A stretch of DNA of 64,000 nt from Loktanella atrilutea (GCF_900128995.1 NZ_FQUE01000003.1:62001-126000); one strand, 5' to 3'; counted from the stretch's first letter, positions 52,182 to 61,387 are shown. Notes: generated by a model from the letters alone, not told the origin. Numbers and translations: made by a program.

Positions 52182-53618
52182 TCAGGTCCGCAGGGGACCG
52201 AAGCCGAAGGCTTCGTAGTCGCGACCGTAGGCGTCCTGCGCTGCCTGTTCCACCTGATCGTCATAGATCGACTCCAGACGCGCAGCCCAGGGGTCCGTCT
52301 GATCTGCCAGCGGCGGCATGGTCGTGCGCCCGATCTGGCCGGCCAGCCGCGCCAGATCGCCGCGCAGGCTGCTTTCCCGCGCAATGACATCCGCCACACC
52401 GAAATCGGCCATGCCCTGCAGCAGTGACAATTGCGTGGCCCAGGCGGCATCCGTGCGCACCGACGTCTGCGCAGAGAGGTTGTTCCGCAGGAACTTGAGG
52501 AAGGCGAGGAAGGCGGTGCGATGCGCCGTCATGTCATAGACGACGTCAGTCTCGGGCACTGCGCCGCCGTCGGGCACATCGACCCCATGGACCTTGCGCA
52601 GTGTCGCCCTGATCTCTGCAAAGCTGCCCTTGCCGCCGGCGACGATACGTTCGCAAAAGGCCGTATGCGCCCAGACGACCGGGTGCCGGACCACGGTGAA
52701 CTTGCGATGGCCGGGATGCTGGCGCAGCCAGTCGCGCAGCGTCTTCTGGCTGAACCCGGTTTGCAAGTCGGCCGCCGTCACCTGATCGAGGGCCGCCAGC
52801 CAATCCTGCACCGCAGCGTTCGGGCCGGATTTCAGCGGCATATATAGCAGCGGGCTCCGCGCAGCGGCGACGTAGGTCGGAATCAGCGGTCCCCGGCGGG
52901 GTTCGAAATTCGGCGTGCGCGACAGGTTGAATCTGTCCATCCGGGCCAGCGCCTGTTCCATTTGCGCGAAGTTGGCGACCTTGTCGGCCATCGGATCCGG
53001 ATTCTGCTTCTTCAGCTTCTTGTTCAGGCCGGTAATCTGGCTGTCGACGCCCAGCCATCGCACGAGGCCATTCATCACCGCCACATCCTGCAGATCCTCG
53101 TAGGCGACGTAGAACGCTGTCTGGCCGCTGCGCTGCAGGGTGTTCAGGATCAGTGTCTGAAAGGCCTGAAGGGCAGCCATGTGGGCCTCGAACTCGGCGG
53201 CATCGAAAGGAACCTGCTGGCTCTTGGCGTGGGTGACATTGGTCAGCTTCCACTGGCCGGTGGACTGCGCAATCTTCCAGCTGACGAAACTGTCGACGGG
53301 GTTGCGGGTCAGCACGATCTTGGCACAGCGCGGATCCGTCAGGGCGATGTCCAACACGCGGCTGTCATGGTCGTTGAAGAAGCGGAAGCCGTTCAGTCCC
53401 GGCGCCGCCTTGACCCGGTCGATCAGTGCCTGCGGATCGGCCTCTCGCTGCGGCTGGGTCAGGCCCAGCACGTCGCTGCTGTTGGGATAACCGATGAAAT
53501 GCGGGTTGAACGCCTCGCCCAGACAGGTGACGCCGTCGAACATGTTCAGGTTCGCTTCGAGGAAATTGGATCCTGTCCGCATTTCGGCGAAGACAATGAA
53601 GTAGTCGAATTTTGACAA
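52182..53618 (-). CDS. Sulfotransferase-family protein with two sulfotransferase-like halves
   Basis: A 478-residue protein. The N-terminal half starts FIVFAEMRTGSNFLE, a 5'-phosphosulfate-binding loop like that of Stf0/NodH enzymes, followed by IVLTRNPVDSFVSW as the 3'-phosphate motif. From about residue 245 a second unit begins (LLYMPLKSGPNAAVQDWL, then KFTVVRHPVVWAHTAFCERI), which looks like another, diverged sulfotransferase fold. It would transfer sulfate from PAPS to a glycan. Start is TTG, one base after the stop of the upstream glycosyltransferase, as the fold requires these first residues. Last gene of the polysaccharide operon. Confidence 0.8.
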   Translation of the reverse strand: MSKFDYFIVFAEMRTGSNFLEANLNMFDGVTCLGEAFNPHFIGYPNSSDVLGLTQPQREADPQALIDRVKAAPGLNGFRFFNDHDSRVLDIALTDPRCAKIVLTRNPVDSFVSWKIAQSTGQWKLTNVTHAKSQQVPFDAAEFEAHMAALQAFQTLILNTLQRSGQTAFYVAYEDLQDVAVMNGLVRWLGVDSQITGLNKKLKKQNPDPMADKVANFAQMEQALARMDRFNLSRTPNFEPRRGPLIPTYVAAARSPLLYMPLKSGPNAAVQDWLAALDQVTAADLQTGFSQKTLRDWLRQHPGHRKFTVVRHPVVWAHTAFCERIVAGGKGSFAEIRATLRKVHGVDVPDGGAVPETDVVYDMTAHRTAFLAFLKFLRNNLSAQTSVRTDAAWATQLSLLQGMADFGVADVIARESSLRGDLARLAGQIGRTTMPPLADQTDPWAARLESIYDDQVEQAAQDAYGRDYEAFGFGPLRT

Positions 53619-53619
53619 T

Positions 53620-55317
53620 TTATTTGACCAGATAGGGTTTGCGTGGCTTGGGCGCCTGGTTCAGCGGCGGCGCCGCAACAGGGAAATCGCCCATGAGGTA
53701 GGGGTGCATCCCCTGATTCTTGAGGTTCTGCAGAAACTGTCCGAAGCCGCCGAGGTCGTGCATGCGCGGCACTTCGGTCAGGCCGCGACCGGTCTTGCCA
53801 GTCATGTCATCGACGATGGTCTGCAAGACCTCCATCGGTGATTCGACGAAATCGGCCATCGTCCAGATGCGGACGCGCGCCTTGGCCCAAGGCGACCGCA
53901 GGGCCGACAGATGCTCGTTCTCGACCCGCTGAAGGTGGGCCGCCGCGTTGCGCAGGTCGGCAAAGTTGCTGTTCGACCGATAAAGCGGCACCGCCCAGCA
54001 CCCCGAGATGACGAAGATCTGCGCATTGGGATCCTTGGCAATCATCCAGTTGATACCCTGGGTATCGCGCGGCCCGAATTGAAATGCCTGCCGCTTGCCG
54101 CGCGTGTTCCAGATCAGGTTCGTCAGGAACATCTGCGCGTTCAATTCGCGTTGAGCGGCATTGTCGGACAGGGCTCCGTTCACGATGGTCTGGCGGCCGT
54201 CGAACTCTACCCGATCGGGTGCGTAAAGGTGCCCGTGGACCCGTGCGCCGGTCATCTTGGCAAGCCAAGGCTCGAAATTCTCGAACAGCTCGGTAAAGCC
54301 TTCGAAGACGGAATAGGGCTCTGCCGTGATTCCGTTGCCCCAGTCGGCGTTGGGCCAGCGGCTTTGCATGTAAAGGCCGGGCCGCCCCTTGGTCCGGCGA
54401 TCGACGGCCTTGGAGAAGATGCGGTCGATCTTGCCGGGATTGGGCTCTGCCCCCTTCATCATCGCCGCATCCTCGACCAGGAAGGCCTGATACAGGCGAT
54501 CGGCGCGCGGCCAGATCTTTCGCGCGACAAAGCAGTCCGACCGCCGCAGCAATTGCAGGTGATCGTCGTAGAAGATATGCGGCTTGCCTTGGAAATCGAA
54601 CTTCGACAGCGTTAGCGACCTGCTTTCGATGTTGAAGGAATAGCTGCGGGCGAGGGTCTGAAAGTAGCTTTCATCCGGGATCCAGACCCTGGAGAAGTAA
54701 CGATCGTAAAGCGGCCGGTCCGGATCCTGCAGGATCGCCGACAGCGTCTGCCGCGTCAGGCACCACCACTGCGACCCCATGTGCGGCAGGATGCCGTCCG
54801 GAATCCGGCGCCGGAACCGCAGGCGGCGCTGCAAGGATACGTAGCGGTCGAAGAGAAAGCGGTTCTTTCGCCAAGAAAAGGGGAACCGGAGGGTGAATCG
54901 TTCGTGATCGAGGCCGCCGACCGTCCACGGCACATCCGCCGTCGTGGCGCTTTCGATGAAATCCGTGCGTGGCCGGCTGTCGAGGTAGCGGCGCAGCTCG
55001 CGCACCGGGCGCAGCGGCATGCAGGACCCCGAGGCAAGGAAGACATGGCGCACCTGCGGGAACGATGCCAGCATCAGCTCGCAGGCGGACTGCGTGCCGG
55101 CGACGATGCCCCATGTCCCCCATTCGCACCGGTGACGGTGGCTGAACTTTACCTCTGACAGATCACCCAACGCCTCGCGAAAGCGATCGAACGTTTGGGT
55201 CCGGACATTCTTGTCGACGTGGATCACGACCGGGCAGCCCCCGTCGACCCAGTGGCGCGCCAGCTGCTCTGCCCGGTCGAAGTCCGTGTGGACCAGCATG
55301 ACGACACCGAAGGTCAC
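53620..55317 (-). CDS. GT14-like (core-2/I-branching type) glycosyltransferase with extra C-terminal domain
   Basis: A 565-residue protein. Residues 1-260 match the Branch/GT14 fold: FGVVMLVHTDFDRAEQLA, PVVIHVDKNV, WGTWGIVAGTQSACELML, FLASGSCMPLRPV and MGSQWWCLTR. Such enzymes add GlcNAc or xylose in beta linkage. Residues 270-565 form a second domain (MQSRWPNADWGNGIT, QMFLTNLIWNTRGK, MHDLGGFGQFLQNL) that I know only as a Rhodobacteraceae-specific extension without known function. The start is GTG overlapping the upstream stop (GTGA). A longer in-frame extension is rejected. Confidence 0.8.
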   Translation of the reverse strand: MTFGVVMLVHTDFDRAEQLARHWVDGGCPVVIHVDKNVRTQTFDRFREALGDLSEVKFSHRHRCEWGTWGIVAGTQSACELMLASFPQVRHVFLASGSCMPLRPVRELRRYLDSRPRTDFIESATTADVPWTVGGLDHERFTLRFPFSWRKNRFLFDRYVSLQRRLRFRRRIPDGILPHMGSQWWCLTRQTLSAILQDPDRPLYDRYFSRVWIPDESYFQTLARSYSFNIESRSLTLSKFDFQGKPHIFYDDHLQLLRRSDCFVARKIWPRADRLYQAFLVEDAAMMKGAEPNPGKIDRIFSKAVDRRTKGRPGLYMQSRWPNADWGNGITAEPYSVFEGFTELFENFEPWLAKMTGARVHGHLYAPDRVEFDGRQTIVNGALSDNAAQRELNAQMFLTNLIWNTRGKRQAFQFGPRDTQGINWMIAKDPNAQIFVISGCWAVPLYRSNSNFADLRNAAAHLQRVENEHLSALRSPWAKARVRIWTMADFVESPMEVLQTIVDDMTGKTGRGLTEVPRMHDLGGFGQFLQNLKNQGMHPYLMGDFPVAAPPLNQAPKPRKPYLVK

Positions 55318-56345
55318 GCCCAGTTGCCCTTGGACATGATCCCCAGAATTTCCAGCTGGCGCCAGTTGATGTAGCGTTCGGACCACTTGCACCACAGGTC
55401 CGGATTGGCCTCGTCGCCGGCGGCATAGGCGCGGTACTCGACGCTGTTCGCGTAATGCTGGCCGCGGGAAAGCTCCTCCTTTGCCTTGTCGGTGAAGGTC
55501 GACAGGAACTTGGTATGCAGCAGCACGCCGCTGGCCTTCTCTCCACCCCATTCGTCGTAGACAAGGTTCAGGCCGCGCGGCAGCAGCATGTGAGTGCTGC
55601 TGACGTAGGCATACTTGCGGTCCCACTTGACCAACGGCACCTTGTTCAGGGCAGGGGCCCGGTCGGGTGCAGCGGCAAAGAAGGCCCGCATGCGGGGGCC
55701 ACCCCGGATCCACAGGTTGCCGAACTGAGGATTGCGGTGGATCACGTAGTTGCCGCTGTCGAACCATTCCGCGATCCGCAGCGGGTCGCTGCCCCGCCGG
55801 TAGGGCGTATCGTCGAGCCTGCCCTTGGGATACATATCCAGCAGCATGGCGCCGAAGGACTTGATCGAGGACGCGTCCAGCCAGTCGGTCAGGGCGCGCA
55901 GGGGCCGCGTGTCGCAGAACGGATAGACCAGCAACTCGTCCGGGTCGACGACCAGCGTCCAGTGACCGTGGGCATACTTGCGCTGCAGCCAGTTCAGCCA
56001 ATCGACGCCGAAACGCGCCCGTTTGTAGCTCGCTTCGGCGTGAAACAGGCTGACGTCGGGCTGATCCTTCAGGTAGGCGGCCGCGCCGTCGGTGCTCGCA
56101 TTATCCACCATGATGAAATGGTTCACGCCAAGCTTGCGGTAATATTCCAGAAAATACGGCAGCCGCACGTCTTCGTTGCGGAAAGTGGAAAAAACGAGGA
56201 TGTCGTCGGGTCTGATCGCGCCCGTCCGGTCGGCGATGACCGAAAGCTCCCGTCGTTTGCGGAACGCGCGGACCAGCCAGCGGCGTCGCTGCAACCTAAG
56301 CCTATAGGACCGCCAGATCCGCACCACTACCCCTACGACTGCCAC
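55314..56345 (-). CDS. Glycosyltransferase family 2/92-like
   Basis: A 343-residue protein. After a basic leader (YRLRLQRRRWLVRAFRKRRE), the GT-A domain shows FSTFRNEDVRLPYFLEYYRKLG, HFIMVDNASTDG, and the DxD-like LVVDPDELLVY. Later YVSSTHMLLPRGLN and LLHTKFLS follow the Glyco_tranf_2_4 pattern. Sugar and acceptor are unknown; it acts on the cytoplasmic face. The start is GTG, 20 bp after the GT4 gene. A short frame beginning with AGGAA-spaced ATGs in another frame overlaps this start and makes it less certain. Confidence 0.82.
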   Translation of the reverse strand: MAVVGVVVRIWRSYRLRLQRRRWLVRAFRKRRELSVIADRTGAIRPDDILVFSTFRNEDVRLPYFLEYYRKLGVNHFIMVDNASTDGAAAYLKDQPDVSLFHAEASYKRARFGVDWLNWLQRKYAHGHWTLVVDPDELLVYPFCDTRPLRALTDWLDASSIKSFGAMLLDMYPKGRLDDTPYRRGSDPLRIAEWFDSGNYVIHRNPQFGNLWIRGGPRMRAFFAAAPDRAPALNKVPLVKWDRKYAYVSSTHMLLPRGLNLVYDEWGGEKASGVLLHTKFLSTFTDKAKEELSRGQHYANSVEYRAYAAGDEANPDLWCKWSERYINWRQLEILGIMSKGNWA

Positions 56346-56365
56346 TCATCATCGGCCGGTTCCTG

Positions 56366-57556
56366 TCAAAGATTCGCTAAGACGGTCCTGAAATGCGCCG
56401 ACCAGACCGGCGGCGAAAACGCGGGCCGGGGATCTGCCTGTGATGACTGCAGCAACCTCTTGATTTCCTTTTCCCAAAGATAGCGATCTTGGGTGTCGGC
56501 GTAAACGGGCCAGTTGCCCAGCAATTCTCGGCTGGCCGGCAGATCGGCGCAGACGACCGGCGTGCCCAGCGCTGCGGCCTCCAGCGGTGGCAAACCGAAT
56601 CCTTCGGCCAGCGACGGAAACAACAGCGCCGTGGCGCTGCGCAGCAGGGCAGCGACGGCGCCGTCGTTCAGGCCGGCGACCTCCCTCACATGGGGCACGC
56701 CGGCATCGAGCCTGTCGAAGACCGCCGCGTTGTTCCAGCCGCGGCGGCCGCAGATCAGAAGGTCGGGTGCGCCCGGGCCCCAGTCGTCCCAGATATCCAG
56801 CAAAAGCGCATGATTCTTGCGTGGCTCGATGGTGCCGAGGATCACGAAATAGGGGCGCAGCGGCATCAATCCGGGCGGAATGTCCTCTGGCACGGGCCGC
56901 GGCTTATCGATTCCCAGATGCGCGGTGATGATAGGGGGCAAGCGCCCGACGCGCCCGAGGTGGCGCGTGACGTCTGCGGCGCAGGCGTCGGAGGTGCAGA
57001 TCAGCAGGTCCGCAAAGCTTTGCGCGACCCGAAGCTTCGCAGCGAAGCGCCCGGCAGTGCCTTCGCGCTGCAGGTCCGGCCAGTCGAGGGGAATCGTGTC
57101 GTGGATCATCACGGCGATCCGCGCGTCTTTTTGCGCCCTCACCGCCCGGCAGACGCGGGCGGTCAGGTTGCTGTGGCCCACGTTGATATAGGTGAAACCC
57201 GCTGGCACCCGTCGCCGCAGCAGTCGCCGCAGACCGCGCCGCCCCCCGCGGCCGATCGCGTGCCGCCGCACGAGGCTTTGTCCCAGTCGCGCCGCGGGGG
57301 TCAGGCGTCGGTTGAGACGCGACAGCAGGTCTGGCCTGGGAAATTCGCGGGTCGCGAAGCACTGGCCCAGTGCCAGAAGGCCCAGACGGTCCAGGATGAC
57401 GAACCCAAGCGCGGTCCGGCACAGCCCATAGACGGGTGTAGCGCCGTCAGCCGTCAACGCCTGAAGGTAGGCCAGTTCGACACGGTCTACGCCCGTGGCG
57501 ACCTGACCCGCCCGCGACGCCAGCCGGCTGACGTCGATGAGGCGCGCAGACCCCAC
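56366..57556 (-). CDS. Glycosyltransferase family 4 (GT-B)
   Basis: A 396-residue GT-B enzyme. The C-terminal half carries PYFVILGTIEPRKNHALLLD, RSATALLFPSLAEGFGLPPLEAAALGTPVV (the E-x7-E motif of retaining GT4 enzymes) and CADLPASRELLG. The N-terminal half opens LIDVSRLASRAGQVATGVDRVELAY, as in bacterial mannosyl/rhamnosyltransferases. The start is GTG six bases after the galU stop. The donor is unknown. Central member of the polysaccharide operon. Confidence 0.87.
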   Translation of the reverse strand: MGSARLIDVSRLASRAGQVATGVDRVELAYLQALTADGATPVYGLCRTALGFVILDRLGLLALGQCFATREFPRPDLLSRLNRRLTPAARLGQSLVRRHAIGRGGRRGLRRLLRRRVPAGFTYINVGHSNLTARVCRAVRAQKDARIAVMIHDTIPLDWPDLQREGTAGRFAAKLRVAQSFADLLICTSDACAADVTRHLGRVGRLPPIITAHLGIDKPRPVPEDIPPGLMPLRPYFVILGTIEPRKNHALLLDIWDDWGPGAPDLLICGRRGWNNAAVFDRLDAGVPHVREVAGLNDGAVAALLRSATALLFPSLAEGFGLPPLEAAALGTPVVCADLPASRELLGNWPVYADTQDRYLWEKEIKRLLQSSQADPRPAFSPPVWSAHFRTVLANL

Positions 57557-57562
57557 CGGGCG

Positions 57563-58456
57563 CTATTGCGCCGCGAGGCGCTGACCCATCACATCCTGAA
57601 GGTATTGCCGGAACTCGCCCTGCAACTCCGGCCGTTGAAGCGCAAAGGCGACGGTGGCCTGCAGATAACCGGCCTTGGACCCGCAATCGTAACGCTGCCC
57701 GTCGAACTTGTAGCCGAAGACATTGCGGCCCTGCGCAATCTCCATCGCGATGGCGTCGGTCAACTGCACCTCGCCCCCCGCGCCGCGTTCGACGTTGTTG
57801 AGGTTCTGAAGCACGTCCGGGGTCAGGATGTAACGTCCGATGACCGCGAGGTTGGACGGTGCCGTGCCGGCGGCGGGTTTCTCTACCATCCCCCGGACCT
57901 TGGCGATCGGACCATTCTCGCTCTCGACGTCGAGGATGCCATAGGCAGAGGTGCGGTCGGCCTCGACCTCCATCGCGGCGACCATGGCGCCCCCGGTTTC
58001 GGCATAGGCTTCGACCATCTGCGCAAGGCAGGGGCGGTCGGCTGCGATGACGTCGTCGGGCAGCATGACGGCAAAGGGTTCGTCGCCGATCAGCCGGCGG
58101 GCGCACCAGACGGCGTGGCCCAGACCCATTGCCTTGTGTTGACGGATGTAGGCCACGGCACCACTGTCCATGTATGTGCTTTGCAGCACTTCGAGCAGGC
58201 TGTCCTTGCCCGATTCGCGCAGCGTACGCTCCATCTCCGGCGAGTGGTCGAAATAGTCTTCCAACGCGGATTTACCGCGAGCGGTGACGAAGATGAATTC
58301 CTTGATCCCGGCTTCGCGTGCCTCGTCGATAGCGTATTGAACGAGGGGACGGTCGACGAGGGTCATGATTTCTTTCGGAACCGACTTGGTTGCCGGCAGG
58401 AATCGCGTTCCCATCCCGGCCACCGGAAAAACCGCCTTGGTGACTTTACTGCGCAT
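57563..58456 (-). CDS. galU: UTP-glucose-1-phosphate uridylyltransferase
   Basis: Makes UDP-glucose, the precursor for surface polysaccharides. 297 residues. TKAVFPVAGMGTRFLPATKSVPKEIM is the nucleotide-binding signature, FAVMLPDDVI the metal/UTP motif, and EKPAAG / YILTPDVL / FDGQRYDCGSKAGYL follow as in GalU. ATG with GAGG upstream. A 114-bp gap to the upstream GT2 gene could hold an internal promoter. Confidence 0.96.
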   Translation of the reverse strand: MRSKVTKAVFPVAGMGTRFLPATKSVPKEIMTLVDRPLVQYAIDEAREAGIKEFIFVTARGKSALEDYFDHSPEMERTLRESGKDSLLEVLQSTYMDSGAVAYIRQHKAMGLGHAVWCARRLIGDEPFAVMLPDDVIAADRPCLAQMVEAYAETGGAMVAAMEVEADRTSAYGILDVESENGPIAKVRGMVEKPAAGTAPSNLAVIGRYILTPDVLQNLNNVERGAGGEVQLTDAIAMEIAQGRNVFGYKFDGQRYDCGSKAGYLQATVAFALQRPELQGEFRQYLQDVMGQRLAAQ

Positions 58457-58570
58457 AATGAGCCTCGTCCGTTTCAAATAATACGAATTGCACTGCGCGC
58501 GGTTTACGCGACCATTGTGAATTAACCAAGGCGGAACCGGTTTGGATCCATCCTGCATGGAAAACTCTTG

Positions 58571-59785
58571 CTAAGCCGGCAGACGCTGCGCCTGTTGACG
58601 CGCCACTTCATGGCTGACCCGAGCGTTCGCGCGCCATGGCTGGAACAGGCGCCCTGACCGGTCCGACTTGCCGAACTGTCCGCCGGTCTGTTCCCAGACC
58701 CCGTCGGCAGTGAACCGGACACGGTGGAACAGGGCCGTGGGGGACAGGATGTAGAGCGAGGCGATGGCGCCGTCGCGGACCGCTTGCGCCGCCGCCGCAC
58801 GGCCCGCACCGGCCCGCCATGAACGGGCCAGAATGACGCGATGGGGCCGCGGACCCGTCGGAAATCGCAGGAATGGCGGCGGCGCAGGCAAGACAGGGTG
58901 CTGCGCCACCGGGCGCGCCATGCCATCCTCCCAACCGGCATCGAAGGTGGCCAGCAGCCGGTGAACGTCGCCCGGCATCACTTGTCCCGCCACCATCATT
59001 CGCAGCAGCCGACCGCGCTGCTCTGCCCGCCCTGCCCAGGGCGTCACGCGGCCCGAGGGGCCATGCTTGCGCAGAAAGACAGCAAGGCTGGCGCCGACCT
59101 GGAACAGCGTGCGCGGCACGCGGTCCGCCCGCCGGCGCGGACTGGCGGCAAAGCCGTGGTGGACCTGCGCCAGCGGCACGATCGCCGTGGCTGCACCGAT
59201 CTGCGCCAACCGCATGTTCAGGTCGGTCTCGTCGAGGTAGAAGGCTAAGGCTTCGTCGAAGCCGCCCTGATCCAGCAGCACGCTGCGCCGCACCGCCATG
59301 TTTGTACCCTCGGTCTTGACCGCGCGCCCCGGCCCACCCGCCAGCAGGGTCGGCCTGACGCGATCGACCTCGACCGGCGTCGTCTGTGCGTCGGCGAAGA
59401 CCAGCCGCGCGCGCCACTGGAAGTCGATCCCGTTGCGTCCGCGCACGAAACCGCCTGCCGCCGCGACCGCCGGATCGTCGAAGGGTGCGGTCAAGTGTGA
59501 CAACCAGCGCGGTTCCGGGACCGCATCGTCGTCGATGAAGGCCACGACATCGCCTGCCGCCAGCGACAGGCCTGCGTTCCGCGCGGCGCTGATGTTCGGT
59601 ATCTCGAAGGCGACCGCCTTGATTGCCTCTGTCAGACCGCTGGCCGCGATGGCAGGAAAGGACACGGCATCGGCCACAACGATCACCTCACAGTCCGGGT
59701 GGTCGATCTGGCTGAGGCCGAGGAGACAGCGTTGTAGGGCGTCAGGGCGGCCGTTGCTGACAACGATCACACTGACGCGCGCCAC
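58571..59785 (-). CDS. Glycosyltransferase family 2
   Basis: A 404-residue protein with a GT-A inverting domain at the N-terminus: VSVIVVSNGRPDALQRCLLGL, ISAARNAGLSLAAGDVVAFIDDDAVPEPRWL (DDD metal site), TNMAVRRSVLLDQGGFDEALAFYLDETDLNMRL. The last 130 residues form an unknown arginine/proline-rich domain. The start is GTG one base after the kdsB stop, so translation is probably coupled. The sugar is unknown. Confidence 0.87.
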   Translation of the reverse strand: MARVSVIVVSNGRPDALQRCLLGLSQIDHPDCEVIVVADAVSFPAIAASGLTEAIKAVAFEIPNISAARNAGLSLAAGDVVAFIDDDAVPEPRWLSHLTAPFDDPAVAAAGGFVRGRNGIDFQWRARLVFADAQTTPVEVDRVRPTLLAGGPGRAVKTEGTNMAVRRSVLLDQGGFDEALAFYLDETDLNMRLAQIGAATAIVPLAQVHHGFAASPRRRADRVPRTLFQVGASLAVFLRKHGPSGRVTPWAGRAEQRGRLLRMMVAGQVMPGDVHRLLATFDAGWEDGMARPVAQHPVLPAPPPFLRFPTGPRPHRVILARSWRAGAGRAAAAQAVRDGAIASLYILSPTALFHRVRFTADGVWEQTGGQFGKSDRSGRLFQPWRANARVSHEVARQQAQRLPA

Positions 59786-59786
59786 G

Positions 59787-60587
59787 TCAGTCAGCCCCCA
59801 TCTCTGCCAGCATCGCCTCGATCCGGGGCACGTCCTCCGGGTTGTTTAGTTCCCAGAATTGCCGGCCCTTCGCGTCAACCTCGACACACAGGACCGGTCG
59901 CGCCTGTTCAAGGAACCGCAGCTGCTCCAGCCCCTCCAGCGTTTCCAGAGGACCGATGGGCCATGTGCCGTATGCGCGCAGGGCATCGGGGCGGTAGGCA
60001 TAGACGCCGACGTGGTGAAATACGGGCGTGTCGGCATCGTCGGGATAGGTCTTGCCGGTGTAGGGGATGACCTCTTTCGAGAAGTAAAGGGCATTGCGCC
60101 GTTCCCCGAAGACCGCCGTGGTGCCGCCGACACGACCCGCGCGGCGATCTTCCAGAAATCCGCGCAGCGCGCGGCCCTCGGTCCGCAGGACCGGTGTCGC
60201 AACATCGACGTCGCGCCGTGCACGCAGCCCGGCGACGAGGTCGGAGATGAACCAGGCCGGTGTCAGCGGCGCATCGCCCTGCAGGTTCACCACGATCTCG
60301 AACTTCGCGCCCATGGCGTCGATGGCGGCGGCGCAGCGTTCGGTGCCGTTGCGGCAGGATTCGGGGGTCATCACGACCTCTGCCCCGAACCCTTGCGCCG
60401 CGTCCCGGATGCGGTCGTCGTCGGTGGCCACGACGACGCGGTCGACACCCGTCACCTGCATCGCCGCATCCCAGCTGCGGCGAATCAGGGTCTTGGCCTC
60501 GCCGCTTGCGCCCCGGAGGGCGACGAGCGGCTTGCCGGGATACCGGGTCGAGGCATAGCGGGCGGGTATGACGATCAGGACGGACAT
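59787..60587 (-). CDS. kdsB: CMP-Kdo synthetase (3-deoxy-manno-octulosonate cytidylyltransferase)
   Basis: A 266-residue cytidylyltransferase that activates Kdo for LPS core or for the Kdo linker of group 2-like capsules. IPARYASTRYPGKPLVAL is the CTP-binding signature; VVVNLQGDAPLTPAWFI and PYFHHVGVYAYRPDAL-like FHHVGVYAYRPDAL follow the KdsB pattern. VNLQGDAPL has APL where classic KdsB shows EPL/EPF, a small departure. ATG overlaps the cysQ stop (ATGA). Being inside a capsule-type operon, it may be a capsule-dedicated KpsU-like copy. Confidence 0.9.
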   Translation of the reverse strand: MSVLIVIPARYASTRYPGKPLVALRGASGEAKTLIRRSWDAAMQVTGVDRVVVATDDDRIRDAAQGFGAEVVMTPESCRNGTERCAAAIDAMGAKFEIVVNLQGDAPLTPAWFISDLVAGLRARRDVDVATPVLRTEGRALRGFLEDRRAGRVGGTTAVFGERRNALYFSKEVIPYTGKTYPDDADTPVFHHVGVYAYRPDALRAYGTWPIGPLETLEGLEQLRFLEQARPVLCVEVDAKGRQFWELNNPEDVPRIEAMLAEMGAD

Positions 60588-61387
60588 CAGGCGCGCTGCA
60601 ATTCGACGCCGGGGGCGTAGGCAATGAAGAACGGGTTGGCATAGCCGGCCTTGCCGTAGACGAGCGGTTCATGCGTGTCGAAGCGCACGACATGGCCACC
60701 GGCGCCGGTCAGCACCGCATGGCCGGCGGCGGTGTCCCATTCCATCGTGCGCCCGAGGCGGGGATAGAGGTCGGCCTCTCCCGTCGCGATCAGGCAGAAT
60801 TTCAGCGAGGATCCGGCGCTCTTCATGTCCTTGACGAGGTAGAGGTCGATATAGTCATCCGTAGCCTGATCGCGGTGGGATTTCGAGGCGACGACCATCA
60901 GCGCGTTGTTGTCGGGATTGGTCGTAACCGCCAACGGTTCCACCTCGCCCACGGTGTCCTTGGCAAAGGGACCGGTCTCCTCGACCGACTGGCCGTCGGC
61001 GGTGGTATAGAACAGACGTCCCTTGGCTGGGGCATAGACAATGCCGCGCACCGGTTCGCCGTCGACGACATAGGCGATATTGACCGTGAAATCGCCGCGC
61101 CGCTTGATGAATTCCTTGGTCCCGTCCAGCGGGTCCACGATCAGGAAGGTGCTGGCCTGCACGCTATGGGACGACGCCTGTTCTTCCGTCACCAGCGCCA
61201 CGTCGGGAAACGCTTCGCGCAGACCCGCGCTGATGATGGCATCGGCGGCTTCGTCGGCGGCAGTGACCGGGCTGTCGTCGCTTTTCGACCGCACGTCGAA
61301 GTCGGGGGAATCGTAGATCTCCATGATCCGGTCGCCGGCTTCCAGCGACAGTCGGCGCATGACCTGCGTCAGCTTTTCGAAATCCAT
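60587..61387 (-). CDS. cysQ: 3'(2'),5'-bisphosphate nucleotidase
   Basis: A 266-residue inositol-monophosphatase-fold enzyme that removes the 3'-phosphate from PAP, the inhibitory by-product of PAPS-dependent sulfation and sulfate assimilation. LIVDPLDGTKEFIKR and GRTMEWDTAAGHAVLTGAGG are the metal-site motifs, and SPVTAADEAAD the lithium-sensitive loop. First gene of an operon that ends in a sulfotransferase, so it probably clears PAP during glycan sulfation. It diverges from the permease gene over 156 bp. Confidence 0.94.
   Translation of the reverse strand: MDFEKLTQVMRRLSLEAGDRIMEIYDSPDFDVRSKSDDSPVTAADEAADAIISAGLREAFPDVALVTEEQASSHSVQASTFLIVDPLDGTKEFIKRRGDFTVNIAYVVDGEPVRGIVYAPAKGRLFYTTADGQSVEETGPFAKDTVGEVEPLAVTTNPDNNALMVVASKSHRDQATDDYIDLYLVKDMKSAGSSLKFCLIATGEADLYPRLGRTMEWDTAAGHAVLTGAGGHVVRFDTHEPLVYGKAGYANPFFIAYAPGVELQRA

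Noticed and set aside
53620-56001. Longer N-terminal extension of the GT14-like gene
   Set aside because: The extra 228 codons lie over the upstream glycosyltransferase in another frame; the GTG at 55317 overlapping that gene's stop begins the known fold.
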